This document shows, piece after piece, positions 1 to 12,000 of a stretch of DNA of 64,000 bases. Source of the stretch: Acanthococcus lagerstroemiae (Eukaryota > Arthropoda > Insecta > Hemiptera > Eriococcidae). The stretch covers positions 43,350,955-43,414,954 of the forward strand of contig CM063111.1 of assembly GCA_031841125.1 (NCBI GenBank), given 5' to 3'. Position 1 is the stretch's first letter. Each line of letters starts with the position of its first letter. A program made the position numbers and the translations under genes. The notes under the pieces were generated by a model, which searched no databases, was not told the origin of the DNA, and worked only from the letters and a program-made list of their open reading frames with translations.

Positions 1-450
1 GAATCTTTCAGAAAGTCTGAATCATTATTAGAAGAGCTTGAAGCAAGTCAAGAAGAATCTGGAACAAATGTTGAAGAGTACTGTACAAGTCCCATTAACC
101 TTATACGACTCTTGAAGTCTCATGGAGTTGTAAATGAGTATTGAAGAGTCCGATAACGTTTTAAACAAATTTCGGAGAACCTTACACGTTTTCAAAACAT
201 GTGGAAAACACAGACGTTACAGGCGAGTTGTATACAAGTTTAAGAGAGTCTTCAAGACGTCCAAACTGCGTTGAGTTTACACAAAGATCAAAACAGGGAA
301 TATCCTAGAATGCTTAGCTGAAGAGGTGTGCCCGAAAAAACGAGGAACAAAATTAATACAAGAACAGAAAAACCAGAAAGAAAGAGAAGAATGAAGGAAA
401 AAAGTCTGTGCATATTCGCGTGAACAAGCAGAGGTGCTTCTCAGTGATTT
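1..450. repeat. Degenerate GACTC/GAAG-type repeat tract
   Basis: The stretch is rich in imperfect copies of a motif close to TTGAAGACTC or its complement (for example ctcttgaagtctcatgg and gagagtcttcaagacgtcc). The same vocabulary recurs in the intron at 17985-18550. No ORF above background and no exon with acceptable splice sites was found here. It may be a decayed minisatellite inside an intron of the Nup153-like gene. Confidence 0.4.
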
Positions 451-533
451 CACTCAAGGCAATGATCTCCGAACCTTATTATCAGATACCGTAACACCTC
501 AAACATGAAACTCCACTGAACCTGTTTACTCAC

Positions 534-1688
534 TTGTTTACTAGAAGTAGAAAATACGTCAACGTTAAACGACGGCCGTCGGGTATTATTAACTGAAAAC
601 GATCCAGACAATTTGCTCGAATCGAAGGTTGACATCTGACTTGGCACATCTGAAAAAACCGAGGTAACGTTAATGTGAAATAATTTCAAACATTTCATAA
701 GTTCATAAGTACCAGCTACCTTATCTGATAGTAATTCAACTCACACTGAACTCATTTTCAACAACACTAAAACTCTGCATAGAGCAGATGACCCTTATTT
801 AGTTCCAACCATTAACCGCAAAAGCAAGTATACAGCTCGGTAATGCATTTCGTTTCACAGCCAAACATTCATGACGCGAAATTAACACTTATTCAATTAC
901 AAACACGAAGTCAAAGGATACTTCACCTTTTGAAATAGCAGGAACAGTAACATTATGCCTTTGGTGAATATCATATTGAGGTATTGTCAACGAATAATTA
1001 ACAGATTCATTGTGTTCAGGGTGATCTGTTACATCTGAAACACAAATCAATTAGCAATACTGATTGAACGAATCACAACAAATTCTCCTATCACATAAGA
1101 GTGCTGTCATATCTCAATTCTACAGTTCCAAAAACGTTTCAACTATTTCTTCAAGCAACCATATGATCACACACATTTGAGAAATACATCCTCATCCACT
1201 CAAAAACACGATACATAGAACCATTCCACTGAAAGTGAAACTCACCTGAGTTATGTGACTGATGTTTTGTGCCGAACTGCTTAGGCGTCGAAATATTTTT
1301 AGAAGTCGAAGAGTAAATATTCGCCGGCGTCGACGAAACGATGCACTTATTCCGATGACTCGGGCCTGCTGAGTTAATATCGTTAACAGGCGGAATAGGA
1401 CTACAAGCTTCTTTCATCGCTGCAAACAAATCTAGCATGAATTCATTGTTCAATGATTCGATGACCGAAAATGAATAATTTGTACGAACCTTTACTCGTA
1501 TTAGGTATGAATTTGAGTAAGGTATCGTCTTCTTCACATTCAACGCGCATTCGTTTAGGAGTCGGCGAAACGGAATCTTCATCCGCCGAACTAGATAAGT
1601 CATCGTGATTTTGACTAACGACTGACTGTGACGGCGTCCGCCAACCAATCAATCCGGTAACTCGTTTAGCCATCTTCTTGACGAATGA
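534..1688 (-). CDS. Nup153-like nucleoporin, N-terminal exons (partial)
   Basis: Four consecutive minus-strand exons are supported by splice signals: 1688-1490, 1419-1246, 1034-927 and 649-534. The first three introns all interrupt codons in phase 1, so the reading frame stays open throughout. The first exon encodes a basic amphipathic stretch starting SFVKKMAKRVTGLIGW, then an acidic Ser-rich segment and a basic TPKRMR motif. The last exon carries RRPSFNVDVFSTSSKQ. In Nup153 the N-terminus has a membrane-binding amphipathic helix (ILSRVT..V type), followed by Ser/Thr-rich pore-targeting sequence with a (K/R)P(A/S)FN motif, and the order here fits. Nup153 sits in the nuclear basket. I could not find the initiator exon upstream or the zinc-finger and FG-repeat exons; the latter should lie beyond base 1. 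Assignment is by motif memory only. An unrelated low-complexity nuclear protein is possible. Confidence 0.45.
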
Positions 1689-3060
1689 CTGTGACAAGAA
1701 AATCAGAATAAATATCAAGAATTCTAGTATCATGAGGACGCCTTTACTGATACGCGAGTGATTATGAAAACGAGGCAACGCACACGACATGGAAATGGTC
1801 AACATCTAATATCGCCAAGCTTGTAAATAAATGCGACAGTTCTCGACTGCAAATCAACGTAAGATCATTTGAATCGGTTTCTAAACAAAACCATTTAATT
1901 ATCGTGTAAAAACACAAAGTTTATCAGCCTGACTGGTTCATTCATTCGAAATAAGGACAGCTGCAGTCGTACGATGAAAACATTAGTTCTGAACCAATGC
2001 GGAAACACAATCGTGTGTTGCGTAGGACACGTACAAGAAACGTAAATAATTCTCGACGGCTAAACTATACTGCTTTCATTCTCTAATAGCACGAGATTCT
2101 CAGAATGCATGATACTTCACATTTACTGAAGATCACCAAAACTTGAACTAACACTTCCAAATAGGTTTTGCAAACGAGAATAAGCTCACTGATACATTAG
2201 ATGATGAAAGCCAAACTTTAAAGCGCCAGAAGAGGGTTAGCTTTGGAACCAGGTTTTTATCAGGCAAACAGCAGCATCCGGGGCATGCCGAGGTGATACA
2301 GTAGGATACCGTGATGAATCGCACACCAAATGAAGGTAATGAGTCGCAGTACGCGATGCATTTGGTTATTAAAGAGTATTTTGGATGCGTTGATGCAGAT
2401 ACAAGGGCGAATAAAACGAAAATTTGGCTGCTGGAGGTCTCGAGATACCGTGCAAATAGTATTTCGCGCCTATTTAAGCAACATAAACAACTTACGTTCG
2501 ACGAGTCGTAAGGCATATAAGACGCGGAATTCTTCAACTTTCCATCTCTTCCTAAAGCCATGATTACGATAAATGAATCCACAATTTCAAATAAGTCAAA
2601 CCATTTTAGTGGAAATTTTGCTTTTCAACGCAACACCACCACAACGTAAGACGAAGAAGAACGGCAATGGCGGTACTAAAGGCACGCACACAATGACTGG
2701 CACACAATCAGTAAGGTCTCTACAATGGAGGATGAAAATGAAAATGCAATCAGCTTCTTGTACGTTGACATAGAGCGCGCTGTAGTTCGTCTGTCAGTAT
2801 TACCACTACCACTATTCGGACTTCTCAGACTATGCTATGCCAACTGCCAAGAGATCCGCATTCCCTATTAGAAATGCCTATCTGGTACCACTGTACTCTG
2901 CTTGTTTATGATCCTTTGAGATATGCATCATGCATTTACTCCAAGCTTTTCAAGTGAAGTTCATGATGAGAAATTTTTCGAATTAATTAATGAATAATTA
3001 AGTACGAATGGCTTTGTTGCAATGATTATGACGTAGACTGTATTCTTCAACCCAGCTACA
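1689..3060. other. Divergent intergenic region, no supported gene
   Basis: This lies between the Nup153-like exons (minus) and the WW/CUE gene (plus). It should contain both promoters and any 5' noncoding exons. A 144-codon minus ORF (2148-2582) is Cys- and Ser-rich with no recognisable domain and no splice context, so I leave it uncalled. Confidence 0.4.
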
Positions 3061-6000
3061 ATGTCGGATTATTCGGAGAATATTTCTCTGCCTCCTGGAT
3101 GGGATACGAAGTATGACTTCAAGACTGGAAGAAGGTACTAGCGTTATACATTTTGCGTGATTATTCTTAATTCCCCATGTAGTGTACAATTTTACTCGAG
3201 CTGTGAGAATGATTTTGATGACTGCCAATTAATTCAGCTTCTTATTTTATAGGTATTACATAAATTACTTCACCAAGCATACGAGCTTAGAAGATCCGCG
3301 AATCAGGTATAAGAAATTGCAAGCAGGTGATTCGCTGACTTATCAGGTAGTCAACCATGTTCCACTTGATTATTTTGAAGTTTTAAATTTGTAAAGAAGT
3401 CGTGACTTCTCGAAAATTTTAATATTATGACAGAAGACTGCTTTGCACATCAGATTCTTCACCGAAAATCATTTTGATTTCCAATTTCATTCGAACTTTA
3501 CTGTTCTTTACTTCTTAGTTTGAGTTTGATGGTACTTGAGAGTAAATGCATCTATTGTATTGATTTTCAGAGTTATCAGAGCTCTCCGATTCGAAGTTAC
3601 TCTCCTCAGCCGTTGTATCATATGCATCAGGTATGAATAACTCAGTTAATTCACTATCAGTCATTTGGTTTTTACGTGTTTGAATTCTTACTTCGATTAT
3701 TGAAAACACTCACATTGCTCCATCTGTTTTATAAATCTAGCCTTAAGTTTCCCAGGCAAAGTGCGCGATTTCAGTTTTCAAAATATACTTTTTAAGCTGA
3801 TTTATTCCTGAGCTATTATATTTCACCCACAAACTAATTCATCGTGTTAATTTTCAAGGATATAAACTATAGTAGCGGTCGGCCCAGTCCAATTATGGGG
3901 CGTTCGTACAGTCCACTAATGGGATCGAATGCGCTTCATTACCTGGCGCAGAAGCCTCACGATTTTCCGTCGTTAGAGACATCTGTAGCCAAAATTAAGG
4001 CGTTGTTTCCGACCGCCGGTGAAACGCACATCAAAAGTCTGCTCCACAAGTAAGTGAAACTGCATCTCGATACTTCTGTACTTCTGTTACGTTTTTGACG
4101 AAGCGAAGCAGCTTTTGCTTAATCAACGGCTGTAACCCAGGTATCATAATCGAGAAGCGGTGGTCGTAAGCGCTCTTCAAGTCGAAAAGCATCCGCTGGC
4201 CACTCCTGGGCCTTACAGTTCTCCGTTACAAGCTGCTCGACACGTTATAGCTCAAATCGCGCCGTCGGCGCCTGGCAGTCCCGGACGTTTTTCATTTTCA
4301 TCTGCCTTTCGTAATCTGTCGCCTCGGAGAACGCCTCATTCGTCGCCGAAGATGAAACTGAGGTTTATTTCCTCATTTTACGTACGATGTATATGAGAGT
4401 GATATTTTCATCTAGAAAGGTTTTTAGTTTGCGCGAATAAGTCTGCATGTGGCTGTAGTTGTTCATGTAGGTTGGCTCCGTTGAACTTAGTGGTTCTAAA
4501 CAGAGCTTTGAAATTTTCGGTTGAAGAAATGAAATGTGAATTTTAAGCGCTTATGAATTTTATTTCGCAATTTTTCATTATTTATCGTAAATATTATCAT
4601 GTTTTGCTCAACCAGCCGCCTGCCTGGTTTATTTTTTATGATTATACTGTAATTATTTTTTCCAGGACGTTCAGAATTTGCATGGAAGATATTACCAGGA
4701 AATCATTGTATTCCGTATGTAGTTTTGTTATATCCCTTTTTAATTTTTAGTAGGGCTTTTTCTATGTTTTCGTTTTTCGCTAGCTGCGGCTTATTTATAC
4801 GTGTGGCCTCCCGTAAAGCTTGCCTGGTTACATTTTTCATTTGATGGTACGAACTTTAGCAAATATACGTTTTTATAGTTGAAACTCGGTCAAGCATGTC
4901 GATTGATTTCACCACATATAGTCACCCAGTTTCACGTTGGTCACAGTTACAGTAACAGCGCCGTAATCGAAATCATATTCGTAGTAAAACGATTACGTGC
5001 CGTATTTGGCACAAAACTAAATAGAAGTTCAATAGGCACCGATTACCATGTTACACAAAGCACGAGTGGGTAATATAAGTAGACAAATGGTCCAACGTAG
5101 AATGATCTCTGATTCGCAGGTATTTGAAGAGCGTGTTCCCGGTTGTGGATGAGACGGTCATTCTGGACACGCTGTGCAGTTCAGAAAATAACGTTCATAA
5201 GGCTTCCGAAACGCTAATGACGATGGGCTTCATGAAGAAAGCTGATTTGCCGTTCAAGTGCAATTTGAAGAGGAACGAAGACGTCTCCTACTCCAGCGAG
5301 AAGGAACTGAAGCACGACAGCGTTTACATTCCTCTGCACGACCCTTCGCCGAAAATCAGGTCGTACGAAGAGAAAACAAAAAGTAATTATTTCCAAGTTT
5401 AATAGTCTTATGTTGAATACCTGGCCACTGCCTCTTCCCCCCCCTTACCGAAAATAACGGTGAGTTCATCACGTGCTTGCAAAATGTAGAAAAAGGGCAA
5501 TGGCAGCTCTATTACCTCGATATCCAGTCGAACAAAAACAGTCAGCTTGACTGAAAAATACCTAACATATGGTGGTCAAGCCTGAAAGACAAACAGCAAA
5601 ATAGCTCGACAGGCAGAAGCAGCTGGTGCATCGGAGAGAATAAAATATAAACAGGCAGTTGCCATCCGTCCTTCACTCCCTTGTTTCTATTTTCAAACTA
5701 ATGGGACTTTTCTTTTCAGTCAAACGGAAGTTAGAAGAAAAATTCGAGAAGATAGCCGAACGCATTATCACTCTGGCTCTAGAAACTGCCGACTACGACG
5801 AAGAGCGAGCTGAGCAGTTCCTCAACTCGACTGTTCTCGAAGATAAAGAGCCGAAAATCGGCGATGACGATTCAATTAAGAAGTACGAATTCGTTCATTC
5901 ATTTTTTTAAATTGTGATTCAACGGTCTGCTGGAGATAGGTGTGGAATAAGAACCGGAATTCTTCAGGGAAAATGGAACCAGACCTAGACCCTCTTATTA

Positions 6001-9000
6001 TTGACTTATGGATATTGGGATTTTGAAACTTCGAGAATTCTTTTTTTTTCGAAACTCGAAGAGAAATTCTCAGTTTAGGTGTATTTTGGGTTCCACATCC
6101 ATGACTAGAACCTGAACTACTTAAAAACTCTATCCTCTGTGTAGTGTTAATCTGTGCACCCTTTCTGGAACCCTGAGTAGGTTGCCTACTTGGAATCTAT
6201 AATGTTACCGGGGGTGGGGGTGGGGTATTTCCCGCAGATCCAGTCGGACGGAGAAGCAGCTAGCGAGACAGGCAAACAGAAAACAGACTGACAGTTGACT
6301 ATCTTGGCAGTCTGACAGATCCTAGAAGTCAAGCCTCCTTCCTTCTAGTCCCTGTGGACGAAAAATCATCGAGTTCTGAGACAGCCAAAGAAACGAATAG
6401 AACCGTAGTCACAGGATGTCTATCGGTCCCGGGAAACTCCGAAACCCCGGAGAAGTTCCGGATTTTACAAAGAGGTTCCGGAATGCCAGAATACCTCCGA
6501 ATTTGTCTAAATGACTCGGGAAAAACTATCTAAGGCAGTGGTTCCCAACCTTTTTAGAGTTACGACACCCTTCCATGTTTCAGCCCGAACGTGCGGCACC
6601 CTAACCCATCAGAAAAAAAAAAGAAAAAAAAGTAGGTAAATGATAGTTGTAATAATGTAATCTGTAATGGAAAAAGAAGTAGCTCCCGCTTGGGAATATT
6701 ATAATGTGGTAATTAGGAGTTCATATTTTATGAATTGCTCAATATCAGTGAGCAATTTGACCTTGGTGATTCTTACAAAGTACATCAAATCGAGGTGAAA
6801 TGCTGGACAGACAAATTCGCATGTTGTTCTCTAATGTTGTTTCCGTTAGCTTCTATCTTTTTCCCCCCTTTTAACGTTAACGAGAGCGGAAAACCCTGGC
6901 TCACATAGCCACGAGGTTGAGAATTGTAGGAAGATGTCTACTGCTTTCTACGAGAGTTGGGGGTACTCTTGTTGAAGCGCAATCCAGAACGAAGCTAGAG
7001 AGACCTCACTGAATTTCAGCTGCAATATGCAGTCGTTTTTTAAGTCAATAGCTGAATTTTTGAGCTCCAAATTTAAACAGTGCCACACTGTATTCGAGAA
7101 CGGGTTACGTATCCAGTCGTACTGCTGTGTGTTCAAGTCAGGGAAGTAATGTTTAGAAGCTGTTTGTAAAGTCTGCAAATGATTTTTTATACCTTGCAGA
7201 AGATCTGGATTAGGGTTTTTTTCTCTGGAAAAAAGTGGAAACATTGCTGCATTTCCGTCTTCTAGTTGTGTCCGCCACAGCGTTTCTCCTGGAAAGCAGA
7301 AAGTTTATCTGTGGCTCCTAAGATATAATCTGCGGACCCTTGTAAAGAAACATTGATGATATTGAGGTGACCAACTATATCAGCCAAATAGGCCAGCTTT
7401 GCTCTCCAGTCATCGTCTGCAGAGATCCGCATATTGCTCATTACCCTCCGCCATAAGAAGTAATATAACTTCTTCTTTCAGTTCGTAAAGTCGCGCCAGC
7501 ACCTTCCCTCTGGACAGCCATCGCACCTCTATGCGGTATAATAGGCATCTGAAGTCACTGTTCATTGATTTGCAGATTGTATGAAGAGTTCGAGATGTCA
7601 GTGGCCTTCCTTTTATATAGTTGACTACACGCACTGCATCATCCAAAGTAGACTGGAAGTTTTGGCACAAAGTTTTCACCAATAATACCTCTTTGTGGAG
7701 GAAACAGTGTATTGCAACAATATTTGGATTTCTAGACTTCGCCAATGTTACAAACCCCTTCAAACGACCTGTCATATATGGAGCTTCATCAGTACAGATA
7801 CCAACACAGTGCTCCCATGCCATTCCATAGCGTATGTAAAGAAAGCATCAATAGCGGGGAAAATGTCAGCGCCTGTAGTGGTGCATTTCATCTCCTTCAA
7901 AAATAAAAACTGATTGAGGATATTGCCTCCGTCAACGAAACGAACAAATGCTACAAAGCGCTGTCCAAAACAACTGCGACCAGTCGCGAAAAATAAGGAA
8001 CAACGCCATCTAGCGGCAAACGAAGAACGCACGATTGAAGTTCATACACTTTTCCGCGTCAATAGAGCGCTCGCTGAGCGTTCTACTTTCACTAGCGGCC
8101 GAGCTACGACAAGTTAATGAAAACATGTTCGACAAACCCCTACAGTTTAAACAGGTGTATTCGGAAAACAATAAAATAAAATACAAAAATCATTCATCGC
8201 CATCAGATTCCATTGCAACATCATCTGGGTCATCTACGTCGGATGAAGAGTCATCTTTGGTGTTATCCGTTCGTACTTTTTCGAAATATCGTCTCTTGGG
8301 AGCAATGCAGCAACACATTCGTTCAGGCTATTTTTCAAGCAGTATTTTTCGGAATTCGTCTGCCAGAATGGAGTTCAAAACCATGTGCAGCGCCATTAAA
8401 ATTTCGTGTCTGCTTGAAAATCGTTGGCCGCGCAGGTGCCGCTTTATGGTCGGATATAAGATGACCCAGATGATGTTCCAATGGAATCTGATGGCGACGA
8501 ATGATTTTTGTATTTTATTTTATTGTTTTCCGAATACACCTGTTTAGGCTGTAGGGGTTTGTCGAACATGTTTTCATTAACTCGTCGTAGCTCGGCCGCT
8601 AGTGAACATAGAACGCTCGGTGAGCGCTCTATCGACGCGGAAAAGTATGAACTTCAATCGTGCGTTCTTCGTTTGCCGCTAGATGGCGTTGTTTCTTTTT
8701 TTCGCGACTGGTCGCAGTTGTTTTGGACCGCGCTTTGTAGTAAATGAGACTTGCCAGAGGGATCCGATGTTTCATCAACTTGTAGGGGTCGTTTGATATT
8801 ACATGAAAAAAACCTTGCGAATTTGTAAAATTTTCACGTCACCCTAGTTGGGAACCACTGATCTAAGGAATAGCAATGTTTTCTATGAATTATAAAATCA
8901 AATGTTCCTTGGAAAATTGGTGTAATTGGATGTGTTCCTTGGTAGATTTCAAAAAGGTATGAAAGGAAAACATTTTCCTATGGGTCCTAGAAAAATCATG

Positions 9001-12000
9001 GATAAGTCCCCCAAAAGTACCGGATTTTCAGTTTTCCGGTTTTGAGAGATACTCTGTGAATAGCCAGACGACCCGGCAGAAATTGTACTCCACCCCCCCC
9101 CCATTCCCAACCAGTTGAAAAATAACTAAATCCTGCACTGGAAATCCGTTTTTCAACGTGATCGTATAGAAAACCATAACTGGAATCATTTCAAGCTTAC
9201 GTAAGGAACTTATTTGAGTAGCCCAAATTGGGAGCGGAACCCAAGCGATGACGTGTATTCCGCAACCAAATCCTCGATTAGCAGCCGAGAACAAATTAGC
9301 TTTGACGTTTCAGTAATTCGATCTCGCTCGATTATTGGCATTGTACGAGTCGGTGTTGAAGATTACGCTTTATTAATTTTAGGAAACCGGATGCAATTAT
9401 CGCCGACATGAACGATTTTGTGGAACCACAGGAGAAGCCTTTCAGAGACAGCGGAATCTGGGAGAAGGTATCACCCGATGTGTCTGAGAGCAAAAGCACT
9501 GAAAATTCGTCCAGGTAACGATCGTTAACCTTCTGCACGTTGTGACTCAACGTACATCCAGAGTATTTCATAAAGAAATTCGTTTTTTGAACCGCTTCGA
9601 TTAGATGCTATCCTTGACTAAAATGTTTTGAGAAAGTAAGGAAATGTAGAGGGAACATTAAGTAACAAACAGGACATTGATAGAAGTACAGCTTGGAAGG
9701 AATATTTTTGGCTGTCATAAGGGACATGAGGGTGTCCCTTATTTTACAAGTTTTCGCTAATCCGGTGCGCACTGAAGTTTGTTCCAGTGGACCTGGAAAC
9801 TCGTCGTAAAACAATTTGAGCTCAAACTGAGGTCACTGAACCGTGCCGCTTTGACCTTGAAGTTATGTGTAATACTGAGATTTTGCAAAAAACCGCGAAT
9901 ATCTTGGAACACATCAACTTCAGGACAAAAATGCTGATAACATAAAATGTTCCTTGTTAAATTTCCTGTAAAAAAGATTCTATACAACTTTTCTCTAGAA
10001 CGCATATTCACCGAGATAATCGCAAAAATGTGAAAGTTTCGAGGAACGTGGCTTTTGCTATTGTTTCTTTCATAGCTGATGTTTACTAGCTAAATCGCAG
10101 TTATCTAAAAGAATATTCACTTAAAGACCAAAATGCTAATAAAATAAGATGTTCCTCGTTAAATTTTCTGTAAAACAAGGTCCTATATAACTTTTCTTTA
10201 GAAAACATATTTATCGAGATAATTGCAAAAATGCATAGATTTTTTAAAAACATAGTTTTTTTTATTACTTTACAGTTGAAAGATTTATTAATGTTGGGTA
10301 ATGTATAGTACTATATAAATTCGGTCTCTGTCTACTTGGGCAAGCGCCCCAGTTTTCCCCCTCCCCCACCTGACTACGCCCATGACAGTTTAGCGGGTAC
10401 CTACTATAGAATAGACCTCGGATTATGTATGTATAATTATCAACAATAGTCAACGATTGGCGCATGAGATATAACGTTGTGCTGTTGAGGAACAGTCACG
10501 TGTTCTCAGAATTCCTGTTGTTCTCAAGTCCACCATACCAAGTCTTCAACGGAATCTTAGAATGCTTAAAACTTGATAAAAACCGTTTCTTAACCTGTAG
10601 ATCGCAAAGTTTGGTTTTCTTCAATCATTGAATTTGGAATTAGTTATGGCTCATGGATACCTAGTTAACGTTTCAATTTTAGACTCCTCCGCAAATTTTT
10701 TATCACTAGGGTCAGACCAAGAATCCCACCTCTTGCAAATACAAACTTTTAACAATCGTAAACACTTATGCATGGGTCCATCTTCACCACTTGAATGATG
10801 AGATGAAGAAAAACATGCGCAGAAGTGGTTACGTTGCTCATGCAAGTAAGGAAACATCAGTACTTGAAAAGTGTCAGTTTTTGCTGAGGACACTATAATA
10901 AACATTAGTACATTTAATATGTTTTTTTACTTGCACGAGCAACGTAACTACACTTCAGCGCATTTTTCTTCATCTCATTGTTCAAGGGGTGAAGATGGAC
11001 ACATGTAAAAGTGTTTCCGATTGTAAAAAGCTTTTGTATTTGCAAGAGGTAGGGCTGTTGGTCTGACCCCAGTGATAAAAAATTTGCGGAAGAGCCTAAA
11101 ATGGACACGTTAACCAGGTATCCGTGAGCCATAACTAATTCAAATGTTTTTATTGAGTCTTGTGCATTCTAAGATTCTGTTGAAGACTTGGTATGGTGGA
11201 CTTGAGATGATGTATAATCAACAACAGGAAATAGCGATTTTCCCGTGGGAAATGACAATGAATTCTGAGAATATGTGACTGTTTCTTAACAGCACTATGT
11301 TAAATCTTATATGCAATGTTGACTATTGTTGATATACATACATAATTCGAGGTCTACTCTCTCGTAGGTACCCAACAAACTGTCATGGGCGTAGCCAGGT
11401 GAGGGGGGGGGGCAAACTGGGCTCTTGTCCCAGTAGACAGAGACTGAATTTATATTGTGGTATGCATTACCCGTTACCTATGTTTTTCGTAAACTACATG
11501 CATTTTTGGGATTATTTCGATAAACATGTTTTCTAAAGAAAAGTTGTATAGGATCTTTTTTACACAAAATTTAATAAAAAAATCTTATGTTATTTGCATT
11601 TTGGTCCTAAAGTGAATATTTTTTTAATAGATAACTGCGATTTAGCCAGTAAAGATCGGTTATGAAAGAAAAAATAGCAAAAGCCACGTTCCTCGAAACT
11701 TTCACACATTTTTGCGATTATCTCGGTGAATATGCGTTCTAGAGATAAGTTGTATTGAATCTTTTTTATAGGAAATTTAACAGGGAACATTTTATGTCAT
11801 ATGCATTTTGGTCCTGAAGTTGATACGTCTCGAGGACAAGCTTTTCTGTTCGGCACTGCTTCGAAGTTGTAGCAAACTTCGAGAGTTCATACTCATGCTT
11901 CACCGATTCAATTTGTTACAGTTGTTCGCCGAACGAATCAACCGAAACGAAGAATATAGCCGACACTGAGTCGGCCGCCTCACCTGTCGATGCTGAAGTC

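Larger units (their letters stand above)
6536..8860 (-). mobile_element. hAT transposon (ZBED5/Buster-like) with 8-bp TSD
   Basis: The element starts CAGTGGTTCCCAACCTTTTT and ends TAGTTGGGAACCACTG, giving good terminal inverted repeats. It is flanked by an exact 8-bp duplication, atctaagg (6528-6535 and 8861-8868). Both facts are diagnostic of the hAT superfamily. The transposase runs on the minus strand and is broken. It lacks its N-terminal (BED) region, is frameshifted near 7409, and is interrupted at 7951-8740 by a second element. The insertion sits in intron 6 of the WW/CUE gene, antisense to it. Terminal repeats and target duplication are well preserved although the ORF is dead. Confidence 0.93.

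Noticed and set aside
770..842. Plus-strand peptide with DDPYLVPTINRKSKYTAR
   Set aside because: It looked protein-like, but it is short, ends in a stop, lacks splice signals and lies in an intron of the minus-strand gene.
2148..2582. 144-codon minus ORF
   Set aside because: No domain, no splice context and composition like surrounding noncoding DNA. Overlapping plus ORFs are equally unconvincing.
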